From OMPR01 sp965183835 (GTDB lineage Bacteria > Pseudomonadota > Alphaproteobacteria > Rhodobacterales > Rhodobacteraceae), in contig CBCYME010000012.1 of NCBI GenBank assembly GCA_965183835.1, positions 1 to 64,000 of the forward strand: DNA of 64,000 nt, in the 5' to 3' direction. This document shows positions 52,461 through 60,575 of this stretch, in pieces. A program made the position numbers and the translations under genes. The notes below the pieces were generated by a model, which was not told the DNA's origin, searched no databases, and was given only the letters and a program-made list of their open reading frames with translations. The number at the start of each line of letters is the position of its first letter. Position 1 is the stretch's first letter.

Positions 52461-52786
52461 TCATTTCGGTGGCAAGCTGGCCGCATTGGCCAGCGAGAAT
52501 TCGGTTAGTGTGGCGCGCAAATTCGCGTCTTCGAAACTGCCTGCATCTAGTTCGACCAGCCCCCCCATGGGACGGCCTGTAAAGGACAGCGGCTGTGCCC
52601 CAGCAGCGAGGGCCTCCGCTTCGCGGTCCTTACCGGGCCGATACATCGCCCCGTTTTTGGTTACGCCGCAGACCATGTTGCCGTGGAACAAAAACAAAGG
52701 CCTCCGAACATCTTCTTTTCGGTTAGCCCTGGCTCCATTCCAAGATCCGAGCGCATGATTTCAGCCATGTCCTCGGAATAGGCCAT
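52461..52786 (-). pseudogene. TfoX N-terminal domain protein, frameshifted
   Basis: A small TfoX_N-type protein (about 108 aa when repaired). It begins MAYSEDMAEIMRSDLGM, with EKKMFGGLCF before the lesion and FHGNMVCGVTKNGAMYRPG after it. One T is missing in a T run (A5 at 52690-52694 on the plus strand; six would keep the frame). A homopolymer contraction like this is the usual sequencing error, so the gene may well be intact. TfoX_N proteins are often coupled to competence regulators, but many, like this, stand in metabolic operons with unknown roles. Its ATG overlaps the 31-aa ORF stop (TGATG). Confidence 0.8.
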
Positions 52787-52881
52787 CAGTGCTGCTCCAA
52801 GCCCCACCCCGAGAGATCAAAGTCATCCGAACAACCGAACCGGTCAGCGATGACTCTGATATATTCGGGCTGGAGCCACAT
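52786..52881 (-). CDS. 31-aa micro-ORF coupled to soxB and the tfoX-like gene
   Basis: The ATG at 52881 overlaps the soxB stop (TAATG) and the stop overlaps the next ATG (TGATG), so a ribosome could pass from soxB to tfoX through it. It reads MWLQPEYIRVIADRFGC then SDDFDLSGWGLEQH. No domain is recognised. It may encode a real peptide or serve only to carry translating ribosomes along the operon. Not long enough to judge coding potential alone. Confidence 0.4.
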   Translation of the reverse strand: MWLQPEYIRVIADRFGCSDDFDLSGWGLEQH

Positions 52882-54125
52882 TAGTGCGCAACCCCGGCGG
52901 CAACGCTTTCGTCGATGAACCGGCCTTCTTTGAAGCGGTCCAGCGAGAAGGCTTCGGTCAGCGGTGAATGACCTGTGGCCATCAGCTGTGCCATACCCCA
53001 ACCCGAGCCCGGGATAGATTTAAATCCACCGGTGCCCCAACCACAGTTGACGAAACAGCCGCCTACCGGGGTTTTCGACAGGATCGGCGAGCGGTCCCCG
53101 GTCATATCCACGATACCGCCCCACTGGCGCAGCATTTTCAGACGCGACACCATAGGGAAGGTTTCGACCAGCGCCCTTACGGTTTCTTCGATATGGTGGA
53201 ACGAACCGCGCTGGGTGTAGTTGTTGAAGGCATCGGTGCCGCCACCAATCACCATCTCGCCCTTATCGGACTGCGACATGTAGCCGTGCACGGTGTTGGC
53301 CATCACGACCACGTCCATGCAGGGTTTGATCGGCTCAGACACCAGCGCCTGCAGCGCGATGGATTCCAGTGGCAGACGGAAGCCTGCCATTTCAGCCAAC
53401 TGACCCGTGTGCCCCGCAACGACGACGCCGAGTTTGTCACAATCGATCGCACCTTTGGTGGTATCAACGCCGACAACATTGCCGCCTTCGGTGCGCACGC
53501 CGGTGACTTCGCATTGCTGGATGATGTCCATGCCCATGGCCGAACAGGCCCGCGCATAACCCCAGGCCACGGCGTCGTGACGGGCGGTGCCACCGCGGGC
53601 CTGCCAGAGCGCGCCCAGAACCGGATAACGCGGTCCGTCAAGGTTGATGATCGGCACCAGCTCTTTGACCCGTTGGGGCGAAATCCACTCGGTTGTGACA
53701 CCCTGCAGATTGTTGGCATGTGCTGTGCGCTGATACCCGCGAATTTCGCTTTGGGTTTGTGCCAGCATCATCACGCCACGGGGGCTGAACATCACGTTAT
53801 AGTTCAGGTCTTGGCTCAGGCCTTCGTACAGGCTGCGGGCTTTTTCGTAGATCGCCGCCGATGGGTCCTGCAGGTAATTCGAACGGATGATGGTTGTGTT
53901 CCGGCCGGTGTTGCCACCGCCAAGCCATCCCTTTTCGATCACGGCAACGTTTTGGATGCCGTAGTTTTTGCCCAGGTAATAGGCGGTCGCAAGACCATGC
54001 CCCCCGGCGCCCACGATGATGACATCGTAGCGTTTCTTAGGTTGAGGTGAGCGCCATGCGCGCTCCCATCCGGTGTGATAGCGCAGTGCTTCGCGCGCCA
54101 CAGCAAAGGCTGAGTAATGTTTCAT
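52881..54125 (-). CDS. soxB: sarcosine oxidase beta subunit
   Basis: A 414-aa flavoprotein that carries the substrate site. FAD-binding motif VIIVGAGGHGLATAYYLG is at about residues 35-52, and GGGNTGRNTTIIRSNYL follows. The segment RHDAVAWGYAR (His183) fits the position where the family holds covalently bound FMN, which is inference from the family. The C-terminus has GTGGFKSIPGSG, closing the flavin site. First gene of the sox operon, divergent from ccmI, with a dyad upstream. Confidence 0.95.
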   Translation of the reverse strand: MKHYSAFAVAREALRYHTGWERAWRSPQPKKRYDVIIVGAGGHGLATAYYLGKNYGIQNVAVIEKGWLGGGNTGRNTTIIRSNYLQDPSAAIYEKARSLYEGLSQDLNYNVMFSPRGVMMLAQTQSEIRGYQRTAHANNLQGVTTEWISPQRVKELVPIINLDGPRYPVLGALWQARGGTARHDAVAWGYARACSAMGMDIIQQCEVTGVRTEGGNVVGVDTTKGAIDCDKLGVVVAGHTGQLAEMAGFRLPLESIALQALVSEPIKPCMDVVVMANTVHGYMSQSDKGEMVIGGGTDAFNNYTQRGSFHHIEETVRALVETFPMVSRLKMLRQWGGIVDMTGDRSPILSKTPVGGCFVNCGWGTGGFKSIPGSGWGMAQLMATGHSPLTEAFSLDRFKEGRFIDESVAAGVAH

Positions 54126-54196
54126 GAGCGAATCCGATCCGTCCGTGGTTGGGAGCAGGTATGCCGTGCGCCCCTACAATAGCCGCGCCGCGTTCC

Positions 54197-54220
54197 GTCA
54201 CAATATCTCATAATTGCGAC
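54197..54220. promoter_or_regulatory. imperfect dyad upstream of soxB
   Basis: GTCACAAT (54197-54204) and ATTGCGAC (54213-54220) match at seven of eight positions around an 8-base spacer. It lies 72 bases before the soxB start and 83 before ccmI, a plausible operator for sarcosine control. Confidence 0.4.
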
Positions 54221-54302
54221 ATGGTCTCCCCTCGCGGCCATTTGCCTCTTTTTTAAGACCGCTCGCACCGATACATGGGGACGACACAAAGAAAGACTTT
54301 GG

Positions 54303-55541
54303 ATGACCTTCTGGATCCTGATCTCCCTCATGGCGCTGCTTGTGGCGGCGTTTTTGCTTTTGGCCTTGCTGCGTGGTCGGCCACAGTTAGAGCCCGCTGC
54401 GGCCTCTGATCTGCGCGTTTATCGAGAACAGTTAGAGGGCGTTGATCGCGATCTCGCGCGCGGTGTCATTGCCGAAGCGGACGCATCGCGCATCCGAACT
54501 GAGATTTCGCGCCGGATTTTGGCCGCTGACGCACAAATTCAGGCTGAGAGCAAAGGTAAGACACAGGCGCGCGTGGTCAATATTGGGGTTTCCCTTGTCT
54601 TGGTGGCGGGTGTGATTGGTGGCGCGTTGAGCTTGTATCAATCACTGGGTGCGCCCGGATATGGCGATCTTCCACTGTCATTGCGGCTGGAACGGTCAAA
54701 AGATTTGCGCGCAAACCGCTTGGACCAATTGACTGCCGAAGCCCGCATGCCTGCAACCCCCGTGCCTGAGCTGCCCGAAGATTATGCAAACTTGGTCAAG
54801 CAGTTACGCCAAACAGTTGCCGAACGGCCAGATGATTTGCAGGGCCATGTTCTGTTGGCTCAGCACGAAGCAAACGTTGGCAATCCCAAAGGGGCCTATG
54901 AGGCTAAGGCCCGTGTACTCACCCTATTGGGACCCAAAGCAACGAGCCAGGATTTTTCTGAATTTGGTGAGATGATGATTGTCGCCGCTGGCGGATATGT
55001 GTCTGCCGAAGCGGAACAGGCCTTGGCGCGCGCACTAGAAATTGATCCGAAAAACGGCCCGGCTCGGTTTTACTGGGGGCGCTTGCTTATCCAGATTGAC
55101 CGACCAGATCTTGCCTTTCGCATCTGGAGCCAAACCCTAAAACAAGGGCCAGCTTCTGCGCCCTGGATTGGTGCCATTCGTTCGCAAATCGAAGAAGTCG
55201 CCTATCGTGCTGGGGTCGAATATGAACTCCCGCCAGAAGCGGCACGGGGCACCACACCAGACGTCGGGCCAGATCGGGACGATATCCAAGCAGCTGGTGA
55301 AATGACCGCCAGCGAACGCCAAGAGATGATTCAAGGCATGGTGACCCGTCTGTCCGACAGGCTGGCAACCGAAGGGGGCACGCCCCCCGAGTGGGCCCGC
55401 TTGATTGGTGCGCTTGCTGTTCTGGGAAACACTGAACAGGCCGCGGCAATTTATGGCGAGGCACAATCGGTATTCGCGAACAGCCCCGAAGCCCTGAACA
55501 TTATTCAACAAGCCGCCAAACAGGCAGGAGTAGCCCAATGA
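54303..55541 (+). CDS. ccmI: cytochrome c biogenesis protein CcmI
   Basis: A 412-aa inner-membrane protein, the apocytochrome c chaperone of the CcmFHI unit. An N-terminal helix (FWILISLMALLVAAFLLLAL) is followed by the CcmI leucine-zipper-like loop (VYREQLEGVDRDLARGVI), a second helix (VSLVLVAGVIGGALSLY) and a TPR domain (AEQALARALEIDPKNGPARF). It is separate from the ccmABCDG cluster, as is usual in Rhodobacterales. Overlaps ruvX by four bases. Confidence 0.92.
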   Translation: MTFWILISLMALLVAAFLLLALLRGRPQLEPAAASDLRVYREQLEGVDRDLARGVIAEADASRIRTEISRRILAADAQIQAESKGKTQARVVNIGVSLVLVAGVIGGALSLYQSLGAPGYGDLPLSLRLERSKDLRANRLDQLTAEARMPATPVPELPEDYANLVKQLRQTVAERPDDLQGHVLLAQHEANVGNPKGAYEAKARVLTLLGPKATSQDFSEFGEMMIVAAGGYVSAEAEQALARALEIDPKNGPARFYWGRLLIQIDRPDLAFRIWSQTLKQGPASAPWIGAIRSQIEEVAYRAGVEYELPPEAARGTTPDVGPDRDDIQAAGEMTASERQEMIQGMVTRLSDRLATEGGTPPEWARLIGALAVLGNTEQAAAIYGEAQSVFANSPEALNIIQQAAKQAGVAQ

Positions 55542-56002
55542 TCCACAATGTGTTTGAGGATTTTGCTGGGGCGCTCCCTCCGATGTCGGCTTTGGTTGGG
55601 TTGGATTTAGGGGATAAAACGATAGGAATTTCCGTCTCGGATCGAATGGGAACTGTTGCGACCCCTCTCGAGACCATCAGACGTAAGAAATTCACGCTGG
55701 ATGCAGAGCGTCTAATGGACATCATCAAAGCGCGCGATATCAACGGGATCCTCTTGGGGTTGCCGCGCAACATGGATGGGACCGAAGGCCCGCGTTGTCA
55801 GAAGACACGCGCGTTCGCCCGCAATCTGACACGTTTGACAGATTTACCCATTGGCTTTTGGGATGAACGCCTTAGCACCGTTGCGGCCGAAAAAGCATTA
55901 TTAGAGGCGGATACGACACGAAAACGTCGCAGCGAGGTCATTGATCACGTGGCCGCCGGGTATATCTTGCAAGGGGCACTCGACCGGATGCGCTTTCTCT
56001 AG
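55538..56002 (+). CDS. ruvX: Holliday junction resolvase-like RuvX/YqgF
   Basis: A 154-aa RNase H-fold protein. The active-site Asp lies in VGLDLGDKTIGISVSDRMG, and the later ILLGLPRNMDGTEGPR and DERLSTVAA blocks are typical. YqgF proteins act in 16S rRNA 5' end processing, with a possible junction-cutting role. The start overlaps the ccmI stop (ATGA), so the two are translated together. Confidence 0.94.
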   Translation: MIHNVFEDFAGALPPMSALVGLDLGDKTIGISVSDRMGTVATPLETIRRKKFTLDAERLMDIIKARDINGILLGLPRNMDGTEGPRCQKTRAFARNLTRLTDLPIGFWDERLSTVAAEKALLEADTTRKRRSEVIDHVAAGYILQGALDRMRFL

Positions 56003-56017
56003 GAGCCAGATCACAGA

Positions 56018-56248
56018 ATGACAAACATGGTTTGGAAACGGGACGAGATCGAATCCCCCTGCATTCAGATTTGCGTGGTGCACCCAACTGAACGCATCTG
56101 CACTGGCTGTTACCGCTCAATTGACGAGATCACCAAGTGGTCAAAGATGGAAAGCTCAGAGCGGGCCGAGATCATGGACGATTTGCCTAATCGAGCCCCA
56201 CGTCTTGCCAAACGGCGCGGTGGCCGTGCCGCGCGTATGAAAAGATAA
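56018..56248 (+). CDS. DUF1289 small metal-binding protein
   Basis: A 76-aa protein with the DUF1289 cysteine pattern ESPCIQICVVHPTERICTGC followed by YRS. Four Cys probably bind a metal or iron-sulfur cluster. A basic C-terminus (KRRGGRAARMKR) suggests RNA contact. The function is unknown. It lies 15 bases after ruvX in the same transcript. Confidence 0.9.
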   Translation: MTNMVWKRDEIESPCIQICVVHPTERICTGCYRSIDEITKWSKMESSERAEIMDDLPNRAPRLAKRRGGRAARMKR

Positions 56249-56269
56249 GCCCTGCCTCAGGTTGCACAT

Positions 56270-56297
56270 AACCACGATCGGATTCCGTGGTTTTGCG
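56270..56297 (+). terminator. terminator after the ccmI-ruvX-DUF1289 transcript
   Basis: AACCACG (56270-56276) and CGTGGTT (56286-56292) form a perfect 7-bp stem followed by TTG. The short T run makes it moderate. Confidence 0.6.
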
Positions 56298-56334
56298 CAA
56301 GAATTCTAATCCACAGGTATGACCCTCTCACTTA

Positions 56335-57063
56335 TTAAGATTCGGCCAACCAAGCTTTGGCTTGTTCAATGTCAGCGGTTTCAAAGAATTTGGTATCGGC
56401 GTTCAGAAAGTGACGCATGACTCGCTGCCCCATATGTTGCCAGGTCTTGTCACCAAGAACCGCGACCCGATCAGGGATCGCGGCATGATCCTTTATAAGG
56501 CTGAAATGTGCGCCCAAGGCAGAGAGCCCCTGCCAACCATCAAATTCGGACAGATCCAACAGCAGCTGCAACCCATCGCGCGCGCGGATTTCAGCATTCA
56601 AATCTTCTTCGGCCCCTTTGATCACTGTGGGATCTAGCTTTCCCATCAGCCGGACATGCAGGCCTGCACCGCCCAAATCCTGAAAATGCACAGCGCCCAA
56701 GGATTCACGAATCCAACGCCGTGCTGATTCCACTTCGGCCACTTCAAACACTTGGACGGGACAAGGTAGAAATGCAGCAGTGAGCCGGATCGATGTTGCA
56801 ATCCAACCCACATCCGAAACGATGGCTAGCCGATCAAATCCACTCCAATGGGTCAAGCCAAGCTGCGTATCAGCCCAAACCGCGCCCATATCGAACCCGC
56901 GAAACTCTTCGCCAAGGACAACAACCATGCGCAAAGCGTCAACCTTGGACAACGCCGCTTCAATCGCAGGAATCAGCGTGTTGGTGTAATCGTCTTGATT
57001 TATGTGACCCGACATCTCGACTTCGAGCAGAGCGCCATCCATTTGTGTTTCAACAACAATCAT
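56335..57063 (-). CDS. protein with two tandem SpoIIAA-like (STAS-related) domains
   Basis: A 242-aa cytoplasmic protein made of two similar halves. The first has the SpoIIAA-like pattern VEMSGHINQDDYTNTLIPAI with MVVVLGEEFRGF and HWSGFDRLAIVSD; the second has VRLMGKLDPTVIKGAEEDLN with LLLDLSEFDGWQGL and IPDRVAVLGDKTWQ. Single-domain relatives (DUF3478 type) are widespread and thought to bind lipids or hydrophobic ligands. Tandem duplication is unusual. ATG 57063 follows AAGGTGG. No regulator neighbours. Confidence 0.8.
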   Translation of the reverse strand: MIVVETQMDGALLEVEMSGHINQDDYTNTLIPAIEAALSKVDALRMVVVLGEEFRGFDMGAVWADTQLGLTHWSGFDRLAIVSDVGWIATSIRLTAAFLPCPVQVFEVAEVESARRWIRESLGAVHFQDLGGAGLHVRLMGKLDPTVIKGAEEDLNAEIRARDGLQLLLDLSEFDGWQGLSALGAHFSLIKDHAAIPDRVAVLGDKTWQHMGQRVMRHFLNADTKFFETADIEQAKAWLAES

Positions 57064-57098
57064 AAAACCACCTTTTCAGAAACAACCTGAACAGGAGC

Positions 57099-57884
57099 TT
57101 ACGGTGTTTTGATCCACTCAGCTACTCCCCCCGGGAGGTCCGGTCGAAAATAGGCGATCATCCGACCATCCGGCCCTGCCGTCGCCGTTTCCGCCCAAGG
57201 CGCGACACCATGCAAGGTGTGACGGTGCAACACATAAGCCTCGCCCGGGCGAACAGGCAACTCGATACGGGGACAGGTGTCAAACACCTCACGTCTGGCC
57301 GCTTGGTAGCTTGCCGTCACATCGATCCGAGACATTTCTGCAGGGGAATACTGAGACAGCACAGGCGTTAGCGCAGCTTGCATAATTTTGTGACTGCCAT
57401 CCCAAACCACCAACGGGGCCGCCTTTGGACTGGCTTCACTCAACGGTATCCCCAAGACCCATGCGTGAGGCTCATCCACGCACCGTTCGCGATTTGGACC
57501 GATTGGCTTCAACCCATCCACATGTGCCGCATCGCGCCGCAAACGATACCCAAACGCCGCCTCTCCCTCACCCTGTCTGGGGCGTGGATAACCCGGATAT
57601 ATGACTGAAACCTGAGCTTTGTGCAGGGCATGGAGCGTCAGTTGGTCTTGAATGAAGTCAATGGCATCTCCGCGCAGCGGCCCCGAGTCCCCCACCGCGC
57701 CAACGGCGTCGTTATCGAGTGCATCGACACCGATAAACCAAGTGCCTTCGCAATCCAGCCATTGGGCATGCGCCGGATCACCAAGCGATTTGCGCGCATC
57801 ACGTAATGCATGTGCTGCCCAATCAGCCAGCAGCCGATCAAACCCGAACTGGACCCAGCCGCGCTGCCAGAACTCTTTTACCAT
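57099..57884 (-). CDS. 2-oxoglutarate/Fe(II) dioxygenase-like protein
   Basis: A 261-aa protein that fits the phytanoyl-CoA dioxygenase-like fold. Candidate iron ligands are His121 and Asp123 (AAHVDGLKP) and the distal His222 or His225 (VLHRHTLHGVAPW), with an Arg (Arg241 or Arg247, GRMIAYFRP) for 2-oxoglutarate. This is a motif-based inference and no substrate is known. Its ATG overlaps the stop of the TauE permease gene (ATGGTAA), so the permease and this enzyme are likely one unit. Confidence 0.65.
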   Translation of the reverse strand: MVKEFWQRGWVQFGFDRLLADWAAHALRDARKSLGDPAHAQWLDCEGTWFIGVDALDNDAVGAVGDSGPLRGDAIDFIQDQLTLHALHKAQVSVIYPGYPRPRQGEGEAAFGYRLRRDAAHVDGLKPIGPNRERCVDEPHAWVLGIPLSEASPKAAPLVVWDGSHKIMQAALTPVLSQYSPAEMSRIDVTASYQAARREVFDTCPRIELPVRPGEAYVLHRHTLHGVAPWAETATAGPDGRMIAYFRPDLPGGVAEWIKTP

Positions 57885-58702
57885 CCGATCGCTTTGCGTA
57901 ACATGTTGAGCGCCACAAGCGTCAGGAAAACAGCAAAAACCCGACGCAACGGTTTAGGGTCCATCGCATGGGCCAACCGCACCCCCAGAGGGGCCGTTAT
58001 TAAGGTCATACAGATCACAACACCAAATGCGACCAGATTAACCGTTCCTATTGTCAGAGGCGGGCGGGTTGCAGGATCCATAGGAACAAAGAGAAAGCCA
58101 AGCACAGATGGCACTGCAATAATCACTCCGAACCCCGCAGCGGTGGCCACCGCCCGGTGAATTGACGTGTTATAGAGCGTCATCAACGGCACGCCAAAGC
58201 TGCCGCCACCGATCCCCATAAGAACCGACAAAAACCCCACAAAGGGTGAAACCGCCATGCGCTGAATACCGGATGGCATCGCTTGACCCAATCGCCACTC
58301 GGGCTTTCCAAAGCCTAAATATAGTCCGATCACAATGCCTAGGACGCCAAACAGGGCCTGCAGTGCTTCCGACCGCAAGGACGAGGCCACGAAGACGCCA
58401 ATAATCGCACCAAATGCAATACCTGGGCCCCAGCCTCGTAGGATTGGCCAATCCACGGCGCCTTTTTTATTGTGGCTTAGCACTGATCGCACCGAGGTGA
58501 CGATGATCGTGGCAAGGGATGTTGCCAGGCACAGCTGCATCAACTGGTCCCCGCCGTACCCTAAAGTCTGGAACGTGTAAAAGAATGCTGGCACAAGGAC
58601 GATCCCACCGCCAACGCCCAAAAGCCCGGCCAAAACGCCTGCAAAAGCGCCAAGCACCATCAATACTCCGAGCATTTGCAGTAGCAACATTGTGTCAGGC
58701 AT
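57878..58702 (-). CDS. TauE/SafE family permease (second copy)
   Basis: A 274-aa membrane protein with about eight helices. The paired glycine-rich family motifs are LAGLLGVGGGIVLVPAFFY and GFLSVLMGIGGGSFGVPLM. Likely exports a small anion such as sulfite; the substrate is unknown. Overlaps the oxygenase-like gene by 7 bases downstream. ATG 58702 follows AAGGATCC. Confidence 0.88.
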   Translation of the reverse strand: MPDTMLLLQMLGVLMVLGAFAGVLAGLLGVGGGIVLVPAFFYTFQTLGYGGDQLMQLCLATSLATIIVTSVRSVLSHNKKGAVDWPILRGWGPGIAFGAIIGVFVASSLRSEALQALFGVLGIVIGLYLGFGKPEWRLGQAMPSGIQRMAVSPFVGFLSVLMGIGGGSFGVPLMTLYNTSIHRAVATAAGFGVIIAVPSVLGFLFVPMDPATRPPLTIGTVNLVAFGVVICMTLITAPLGVRLAHAMDPKPLRRVFAVFLTLVALNMLRKAIGW

Positions 58703-58732
58703 AAGCGGATCCTTCTTTGTTTGAACTCTCGG

Positions 58733-59740
58733 CTATACCAAAACAGGATCCATCGCCAGAGGCTCCACCTGTGCCAGAGCTTGCAGGACCAGCTCGGTCC
58801 CTGCCCCAGATTTTGTTGCGCCTTCAGATAAGGTTCTGCGCCACGCCCGCGCGCCCGGACGACCAGCGAACGCGCCCAGCATGTGGCGGGTGACCTGATG
58901 CAAACGCCCGTCCTTTGCAAGATGGTCTTCTATATAGGGCAACATCTCGTGAACAACCGCAACTGGGTCACGCGGTGATCCCACCCCAAAAATCTCGGTA
59001 TCAGCGGCCCTCAGAATATCCGTTGGTTGATGATAGGCAGCACGCCCGATCATAACACCGTCGAGCCCGGCATCCAAAAACTCACGCGCTTGAGCCAAAC
59101 TATCAATCCCGCCGTTTATCGAGATATGCAGCTGCGGGAACTGCTCCTTCATCCTTAAAACCAACGCGTAATCGAGCGGCGGAATATCCCTGTTTTCCTT
59201 TGGGCTAAGCCCCTTGAGCCACGCTTTGCGAGCGTGAATGGTCACACTTTCACATCCAGCGTTCACGATGTGGTTCAGGAAATCAGGTAAAACATCTTGC
59301 GGCTCTTGGTCATCCACCCCGATCCGACACTTAACAGTAATGTCCACTTCGACTGCCTCACGCATTGCAGACACGCAATCCGCAACGCGGGTCGGGTGTT
59401 TCATCAACACTGCGCCGAAAGTCCCAGATTGCACGCGGTCTGACGGACACCCACAATTCAGGTTTATCTCATCATAACCTGCATCTGCCCCGATCTTGGC
59501 AGCTTTTGCCAACTCAACGGGGTCAGATCCCCCCAATTGCAGGGCAAGAGGGTGTTCTTGGAAATTGTACTCCAACAAATGAAGCGCGCCCCCCTGTACC
59601 AATGCAGGCGCAGTGACCATTTCTGTATAAAGTAAGCTTTCTGAGCTCAGCAAACGATGGAAAAACCGACAATGTCGGTCGGTCCAATCCATCATCGGTG
59701 CAACGCTCAAACGCGCGGCCTTTTGTGCGTTATTTTTCAA
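58733..59740 (-). CDS. dusA: tRNA-dihydrouridine synthase A, TTG start
   Basis: A 335-aa flavoenzyme that reduces uridines in the tRNA D-loop. Core: LSVAPMMDWTDRHCRFFHRL, catalytic Cys98 in NLNCGCPSDRV, FMN site near INGGIDSLAQA. The start is TTG 59740 (GGAG lies about 8 bases upstream); no ATG is available in frame before residue 16. The odd start fits known genomic-island insertion at the 5' end of dusA, which supplies a substitute start. The flanking region holds direct repeats and gene fragments. Confidence 0.93.
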   Translation of the reverse strand: MKNNAQKAARLSVAPMMDWTDRHCRFFHRLLSSESLLYTEMVTAPALVQGGALHLLEYNFQEHPLALQLGGSDPVELAKAAKIGADAGYDEINLNCGCPSDRVQSGTFGAVLMKHPTRVADCVSAMREAVEVDITVKCRIGVDDQEPQDVLPDFLNHIVNAGCESVTIHARKAWLKGLSPKENRDIPPLDYALVLRMKEQFPQLHISINGGIDSLAQAREFLDAGLDGVMIGRAAYHQPTDILRAADTEIFGVGSPRDPVAVVHEMLPYIEDHLAKDGRLHQVTRHMLGAFAGRPGARAWRRTLSEGATKSGAGTELVLQALAQVEPLAMDPVLV

Positions 59741-60086
59741 AGCATTAGCTCCACATACCTCAAAACACGGTGTAGCACGATTTCCCCGGATTTCACCCTA
59801 TTTCCGGGGATTTTCGGGGGTTCTCGATTCGAGTGTGCTACGGTGTAGCACATCTGAGCGGCGTAGACAGCGGTCTGAAAACCACTGTTTGCGGTGCCGT
59901 TCTCCCCCTTTCCCATCCTCCAAAAGATACTCGGAAATCGGCTATCAAACCTCGGTTATTTTTTTCCTGGCTTAAGCCGAATTCCCCATCATCGAAATTA
60001 AGATGGGATGAATACCATGACCAAGATCGACACCAGCACTCAGAATGTTCTGGCCGCACTTATACCCTGGCTGGGAACACGAGGTG
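59741..60086. other. gene-poor junction region at the dusA end of the island remnant
   Basis: There is no intact gene here. The first 110 bases hold the direct repeats and hairpin. A 29-aa ORF (60017-60106; MTKIDTSTQNVLAALIPWLG, then a few residues) starts here and crosses into the hydratase fragment in another frame; it may be the front of a lost gene. Nothing else was seen. Confidence 0.5.
59767..59851. repeat. 12-bp direct repeats near the dusA start (possible attachment region)
   Basis: ACGGTGTAGCAC occurs at 59767-59778 and again at 59840-59851. The right copy also pairs with GTGCTAC just before it (7-bp arms, 3-base loop, 59835-59851). Between the copies is a stem CCCCGGA with TCCGGGG (about 59785-59811). 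Such clustered repeats resemble the arm sites of tyrosine recombinases that target dusA. No integrase gene is present. Confidence 0.5.
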
Positions 60087-60575
60087 ATGACCATGCCGCG
60101 CTATAAACCCATCGTGGGCGCAGCGAACGGATATTGCTTTGGTCAAGGGTTCATTTATTTCAACCTGCTCACTGACATCCGCTATGCGGCGACCAATGCG
60201 CTCTTTGGGATGCCCGAGATCGCTTTTGGCATGGGGGGCGCCGGGGCTGCCCTGTCGCTGGGCAAGATGATCCCGCATGTCGCAGCGATGGAGCTATTGT
60301 TGTTGGGTGAAAAGATCGACGCGGAAAAGGCGCAACGTCTGTTTCTGGTGAATGATGTGGTTGCTCCCGAAGCGCTGATGGAGACCGCACAAAGGGCGGC
60401 TGAACGGATCGCTTCGCATCCTCCGCTGGGCATTCGTGTCGAGATGGAAAGCTATCAGCGCGGGTTTGATATGAGCCGCGACGACAGCATGGCCTTGGCC
60501 GGACACATGTACCGCCTTGCGCGATCGGTACAGTCAACACAGCCCCCCCTGTCTGAAAAGGATGCTGCAGAATGA
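60087..60575 (+). pseudogene. enoyl-CoA hydratase/isomerase, N-terminally truncated
   Basis: The surviving 162 residues begin MTMPRYKPIVGAANGYCFGQ and include the family's FGMPEIAFGMGGAGAALSL segment, the oxyanion and catalytic part of a crotonase. About 85 N-terminal residues, which would carry the first part of the fold, are missing. The fragment is preceded by unrelated sequence, so the gene was cut near 60085. It cannot fold as a normal crotonase. It ends in an ATGA overlap with the ligase fragment, showing both came from one operon. Confidence 0.82.

Noticed and set aside
52968..54050. 360-codon plus-strand frame opposite soxB
   Set aside because: Antisense shadow of a verified flavoprotein gene, without a start signal.
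59785..59811. CCCCGGA/TCCGGGG stem near dusA as a terminator
   Set aside because: There is no T run, and dusA and the hydratase fragment point away from it, so no gene ends here. It is kept only as part of the repeat region.
60017..60106. 29-aa ORF as an integrase start
   Set aside because: It matches no recombinase motif that I can recognise and is too short to support the claim.
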